A program made the translations under genes and the position numbers. The notes under the pieces were generated by a model. The model did not search any database. It was not told where the DNA came from and was given only the letters and a program-made list of their open reading frames with translations. From Chitinophagales bacterium (GTDB lineage: Bacteria; Bacteroidota; Bacteroidia; Chitinophagales; CAIODY01), in contig CANFST010000013.1 in assembly GCA_947449695.1 (NCBI GenBank), positions 1 to 64,000 on the forward strand: 64,000 nucleotides of DNA, given 5' to 3'. The first letter of the stretch is position 1, and every line of letters starts with the position of its first letter. This document shows positions 60,700 to 64,000 of this stretch, piece after piece.

Positions 60700-61383
60700 A
60701 TGAAATTTCAAGCAATAAGTATAATTTTCATTATAGCGATAGTCAGTGTATCACTTTTGATTCAATCGTGCAAGTCTTCACTATTTGGTTATGTAACGGT
60801 CTCTGGTACCGTTCTGTATTCATGTTCAGGAAATCCAGTTTCAAACGAAATAGTCTCACTTGTTAAATATGGTTCAAGAGGAGGAACTGAAACTACTTCT
60901 ACAAACTCCTCTGGTTATTTTAATTTTAAAACACTGTCAACTGGTGATGGAGTCGATGGGTGGGGAATTCAAATAAAAAATGTTGGGATTGGTGGATGTT
61001 ACCCTGGTTGTTCTGATGTAAATTTATTCAAGTGCATTTTCCCTATCCAACCCTATCCAATTTTGCAATTAAATTTCGTTTTTGATTCTGTTTATAATTC
61101 GAATACAGTTTTTAGGTGGCAATTAGACACTTTAAGCTACGACCCTAAGACTTTTAAAAACGGTACAATATTCGGCCCTTATAATTCAATCCAAAAAGTT
61201 ACACTGATTGATTCATTGTCGTTTTTGCTTGATTACTACTCAGATAATCACACTACAATGATTCCTAATGAAGTTTCCCAAAGAAAATTAAAGTTCAATT
61301 TTAAAGGCAGGGTATTCTATTCGAACATTAGCTTTGGTTATTGTACAAACGATACACAGAAATTCACAATTAATATTCATTGA
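60700..61383 (+). CDS. Hypothetical lipoprotein with transthyretin-like fold
   Basis: 227 residues. Signal with lipobox LIQSC at about residue 24. VTVSGTVLYSCSGNPVSNEI and SSGYFNFKTLSTGDG look like a carboxypeptidase-regulatory (transthyretin-like) sandwich, residues 33-110. Cysteines occur in pairs (CYPGC, LFKC), possibly disulfides. The C-terminal half is beta-rich (RKLKFNFKGRVFYSNISFGY) and not recognised. It is divergent from tetR with 130 bases between starts and does not look part of the efflux operon; the tetR operator could nevertheless influence it. Confidence 0.6.
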   Translation: MKFQAISIIFIIAIVSVSLLIQSCKSSLFGYVTVSGTVLYSCSGNPVSNEIVSLVKYGSRGGTETTSTNSSGYFNFKTLSTGDGVDGWGIQIKNVGIGGCYPGCSDVNLFKCIFPIQPYPILQLNFVFDSVYNSNTVFRWQLDTLSYDPKTFKNGTIFGPYNSIQKVTLIDSLSFLLDYYSDNHTTMIPNEVSQRKLKFNFKGRVFYSNISFGYCTNDTQKFTINIH

Positions 61384-61391
61384 TATTTAAT

Positions 61392-63830
61392 TTAAGCTTT
61401 TCTTATTTCTGCCTGCAATTGTGTTTCCAATTGCTGTATCAGTTTGCTCATCATTTTTTCCAATTTATCATCGGTTAAAGTTTTGCCTTCGTCTTGCAAA
61501 GTCAGGCTGATGGCGTAACTCTTTTTGTCTTCACCAATTTTTTTATCACGATAAATATCAAACAAACTAATGCCTTTCAGCAAATCGCCCATTTGTTGTT
61601 TGGCAATATTTTCAATTTGTGCATATTCAATCTGCTCATTAATCAGCATCGCTAAATCACGTTTCACCGCAGGAAATTTTGACAATTCTTTGTATTGCAC
61701 TTTGCTTTGCTGCACTGCATTTTCAACTTTGTTCCAGTTGATTTTTGCATAAGCCACACCATTGCGAATATCAAATTGTTTCAAAATAGTTCGGCTCACC
61801 ATGCCAATTTCAGCCAGCACATTTTTTTGCGAACTGAATTTCAAACAATAATCGAAGCAACCTTCATTCACCGCTTCTTCCACTTTATCAATTTTAATTC
61901 CGAGTTTGCTCAACAGCTTTTGCGAAGCGGCTTTCAAAGCATAAATATCATTTTCAACCGCTGATTGATTCCAGCTTTTTTCAGTAAATTTTCCTGTCAT
62001 CCACATGCACAATTGCTGTTGCTCTGAATATTTTTCTGCTGATTTTTTACTGTAAATTTTTCCGAACTCAAACAATTTCAAATCTGCATTCTGACGATTC
62101 TGGTTGTGTGCAATCGCCTCCAATCCACCATACAACAAATCATTGCGCAACACATCCAGTTCAGTATTGATGCTGTTTAGCAGCGTTACCAAATTTTCTT
62201 TTTCAGCATAATATTTACTCTGCGTCAAAGTGTTGTTCATCATTTCTGAAAAACCGTTGGCTGCTAAAAATTCAGCGGCTTTATTTCTCAAAATATGCGC
62301 CTGAACACCTGAACGAATTGGAATAGCAGCTTGCAAAGTGTTTGGAATTGGCAGTTTGTCCAAGCCATACAAACGCAATATTTCTTCCACCAAATCAGCT
62401 TCAATGCTGATGTCGGTTTTGTGTGTTGGCACAGTAACAGTCCAAAAGCCTTGACTGGATTGCGTCATACCGAATCCTAAATTTTTCAAAATGGTTTCAA
62501 TCGTTTCGGCACTCAATTCAATTCCTAATTTATCGTTCACATTCTGATGAGACAACTGAATTTGCTTTTGTTCAATTTTTTCAAAGGTTTCATCAAAAAA
62601 CGGCGAAGCAATTTTTGCATCACATAGCTCAATCATTAGTTGTGTAGCACGTTTCAACACATTTAAAACATTGGCAGCATCAATTCCTTTTTCAAAATGC
62701 AAAGCTGCATCGGTTCTTAATTGATGATGAAAAGAAGTTTTACGAATCGCTTTGGCATTGAACCATGCGATTTCCAAAAATATTTTTGTAGTGCTTTCGC
62801 TCACTCCCGAATGCAATCCACCAAATACACCAGCGATGCACATTGGTTTTTCAGCATCACAAATCATCAAATCATCAGCTTGCAACTTTCTTTCTTTTTC
62901 ATCTAAGCAAACGAAGGCTGTTCCTGCGTTTTCAGTCTTCACCACAATTTTATTGCCGCTGATTTTATCGGCATCAAACGCATGCAAAGGCTGACCACTT
63001 TCATGCAAAACATAATTGGTAATGTCCACCACATTATTAATCGGGCGAACGCCAATAGCTTTTAATGAATTTTGCAACCACTCAGGAGATGGCTTTACTA
63101 TTATGTTTTCCAGTACAACGCCACAATATCTTGGACATTTTTCTTTGTCTACAATTTCAATTTTGAAATCAGCATTATTATTTGAATTGTTTGAAACTTC
63201 TTTCAACAATGGATTTTGCAAACCATCTTTCGGTAAATCATTTGGTTGATGAACTGCCAAATAAGCCATCACTTCACGAGCAACGCCTAAGTGTGAAAAC
63301 GCATCACTACGGTTGGGTGTTAAACCAATTTCAAAAATTGTATCGTTGTAAATTCCCAACACATCAGCCGCAGAGGAGCCAACGGCAATAGTTTCAGGCA
63401 AAATCAAAATTCCTGCATGGCTTGTTCCTAAACCTAATTCATCTTCAGCGCAAATCATACCTTCACTTTCTTCGCCACGAATTTTTGCTTTTTTCATGGT
63501 CAACGGTTCGCCGCTTGTTGGGTAAATAGTTGTGCCGATGGTTGCTACCAAAACTTTTTGTCCAGCAGCGACATTTGGCGCACCGCAAACAATTTTCAAA
63601 GGTGTTTCAGCACCGATATTTACCGTGGTCAAACTTAATTTATCAGCATTCGGATGTCGGTCGCAAGTTAAAACCTGACCTACCACAACGCCTTTCAAGC
63701 CGCCTTTCAGCGATTCGTAAGCAATCACATCTTCCACTTCCAAACCAATAGCCGTAAGAATAGCTGACACTTCAGCTACAGGCAAACTAATATTTAAATA
63801 CTGACGAATCCAGTTGTAAGAAATTTTCAT
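61392..63830 (-). CDS. pheT: Phenylalanine-tRNA ligase beta subunit
   Basis: 812 residues, normal for PheT. It forms the (alpha-beta)2 enzyme with PheS, which is not in the window. MKISYNWIRQYLNISLPVAE starts the protein; the tRNA-binding (EMAP-like) domain spans about 40-150 (VVVGQVLTCDRHPNADKLSL); the B3/B4 editing domain follows (YCGVVLENIIVKPSPEWLQ, RPINNVVDITNYVLHESGQ); B5 (KTDISIEADLVEEILRLYGL, where the acidic metal ligands are) and the C-terminal anticodon-binding FDX domain (ELSKFPAVKRDLAMLINEQI) complete it. The plus-strand gene at 60700-61383 ends 8 bases away. Confidence 0.97.
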   Translation of the reverse strand: MKISYNWIRQYLNISLPVAEVSAILTAIGLEVEDVIAYESLKGGLKGVVVGQVLTCDRHPNADKLSLTTVNIGAETPLKIVCGAPNVAAGQKVLVATIGTTIYPTSGEPLTMKKAKIRGEESEGMICAEDELGLGTSHAGILILPETIAVGSSAADVLGIYNDTIFEIGLTPNRSDAFSHLGVAREVMAYLAVHQPNDLPKDGLQNPLLKEVSNNSNNNADFKIEIVDKEKCPRYCGVVLENIIVKPSPEWLQNSLKAIGVRPINNVVDITNYVLHESGQPLHAFDADKISGNKIVVKTENAGTAFVCLDEKERKLQADDLMICDAEKPMCIAGVFGGLHSGVSESTTKIFLEIAWFNAKAIRKTSFHHQLRTDAALHFEKGIDAANVLNVLKRATQLMIELCDAKIASPFFDETFEKIEQKQIQLSHQNVNDKLGIELSAETIETILKNLGFGMTQSSQGFWTVTVPTHKTDISIEADLVEEILRLYGLDKLPIPNTLQAAIPIRSGVQAHILRNKAAEFLAANGFSEMMNNTLTQSKYYAEKENLVTLLNSINTELDVLRNDLLYGGLEAIAHNQNRQNADLKLFEFGKIYSKKSAEKYSEQQQLCMWMTGKFTEKSWNQSAVENDIYALKAASQKLLSKLGIKIDKVEEAVNEGCFDYCLKFSSQKNVLAEIGMVSRTILKQFDIRNGVAYAKINWNKVENAVQQSKVQYKELSKFPAVKRDLAMLINEQIEYAQIENIAKQQMGDLLKGISLFDIYRDKKIGEDKKSYAISLTLQDEGKTLTDDKLEKMMSKLIQQLETQLQAEIRKA

Positions 63831-63856
63831 GGTACTAATTTTTCAAAATTGAAGTG

Positions 63857-63864
63857 CGAAGATA
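63857..63864 (-). promoter_or_regulatory. -7-like element of pheT
   Basis: Minus-strand TATCTTCG, 26 bases before ATG 63830. It is the same octamer as before gmk. Confidence 0.4.
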
Positions 63865-63971
63865 ATTAAGCAATTTTTTGAAATGGAAAAGAATTGACAT
63901 CACGATTTTTAATTTAAACACATGTGCATAAGTTTTTAATGCATAATAGAATAATACATAAGAAACCGATG

Positions 63972-63979
63972 TATATTTG
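63972..63979 (+). promoter_or_regulatory. Promoter -7 element pointing out of the window
   Basis: TATATTTG matches TAnnTTTG perfectly. No good -33 TTTG lies 19-21 bases upstream. It probably serves a plus-strand gene beyond position 64000. Confidence 0.45.
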
Positions 63980-64000
63980 CATCGTCAAAAAAATATTTCC

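Overview
This AT-rich window comes from a Bacteroidota chromosome, most likely a Chitinophagales/Sphingobacteriia-type gliding or formerly gliding organism. The evidence is a GldB-type lipoprotein, a PorV/PorU-type pair of the type IX secretion system (T9SS), two secreted proteins with C-terminal T9SS sorting domains, a TonB receptor with a carboxypeptidase-regulatory N-terminus, GLPGLI-like and PD40/OmpA proteins, and promoters of the Bacteroidota type (TTTG, about 19-21 bases, TAnnTTTG). I see no tRNA, rRNA, CRISPR array, transposase or prophage, and gene order looks like an ordinary chromosome.

Layout. 1-5.0 kb: start of a glutamine-dependent NAD+ synthetase (cut by the window edge), an outer-membrane barrel, gldB, an RluA-type pseudouridine synthase, metF, and a small operon (membrane protein, winged-helix regulator, tiny membrane protein) with a palindrome lying on its promoter. 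5.1-10.6 kb: TonB receptor, a PNGase F-like protein with a GLPGLI-like front part, a TPR-like exported protein and a superoxide dismutase. 10.8-29.4 kb: a PKD-rich secreted protein with a CxxCH N-terminal domain, radC, a 740-base AT-rich gap, and a 4664-residue T9SS-exported giant made of Ig-like repeats, two beta-helix regions, GEVED, lectin-like and PPC-like modules, closed by a strong terminator.

29.5-36.6 kb: LEA14-like lipoprotein, an LptF/G permease, gltX, a stand-alone B12-binding subunit, an Ig-like lipoprotein, RidA, a lipoprotein and a barrel. 36.8-43.3 kb: the PorV2-like/PorU2-like pair that would process and anchor T9SS cargo such as the two sorting-domain proteins here. 43.3-49.9 kb: housekeeping genes (3-hydroxyacyl-CoA dehydrogenase, rsmG, lptC, gmk, a GNAT acetyltransferase, recA, rpsT, holB). 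50.0-53.4 kb: a TPR protein translationally coupled to a PorE-like TPR/PD40/OmpA protein.

53.5-60.6 kb: a five-gene efflux operon read on the minus strand in the order tetR, tolC, membrane-fusion protein, 23S-rRNA-intervening-sequence-type four-helix bundle gene, RND pump. An inverted repeat fills the spacer of the tetR promoter. 60.7-64.0 kb: an orphan lipoprotein, pheT, and a promoter pointing out of the window.

The most unusual points are the PNGase F fusion, a 70-residue phage-fibre-like module inside the giant protein's lectin domain, two promoter-centred operators, the four-helix-bundle gene inside the efflux operon, and an octamer repeat shared by two signal-peptide coding regions. 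No clear wholly new system was found.
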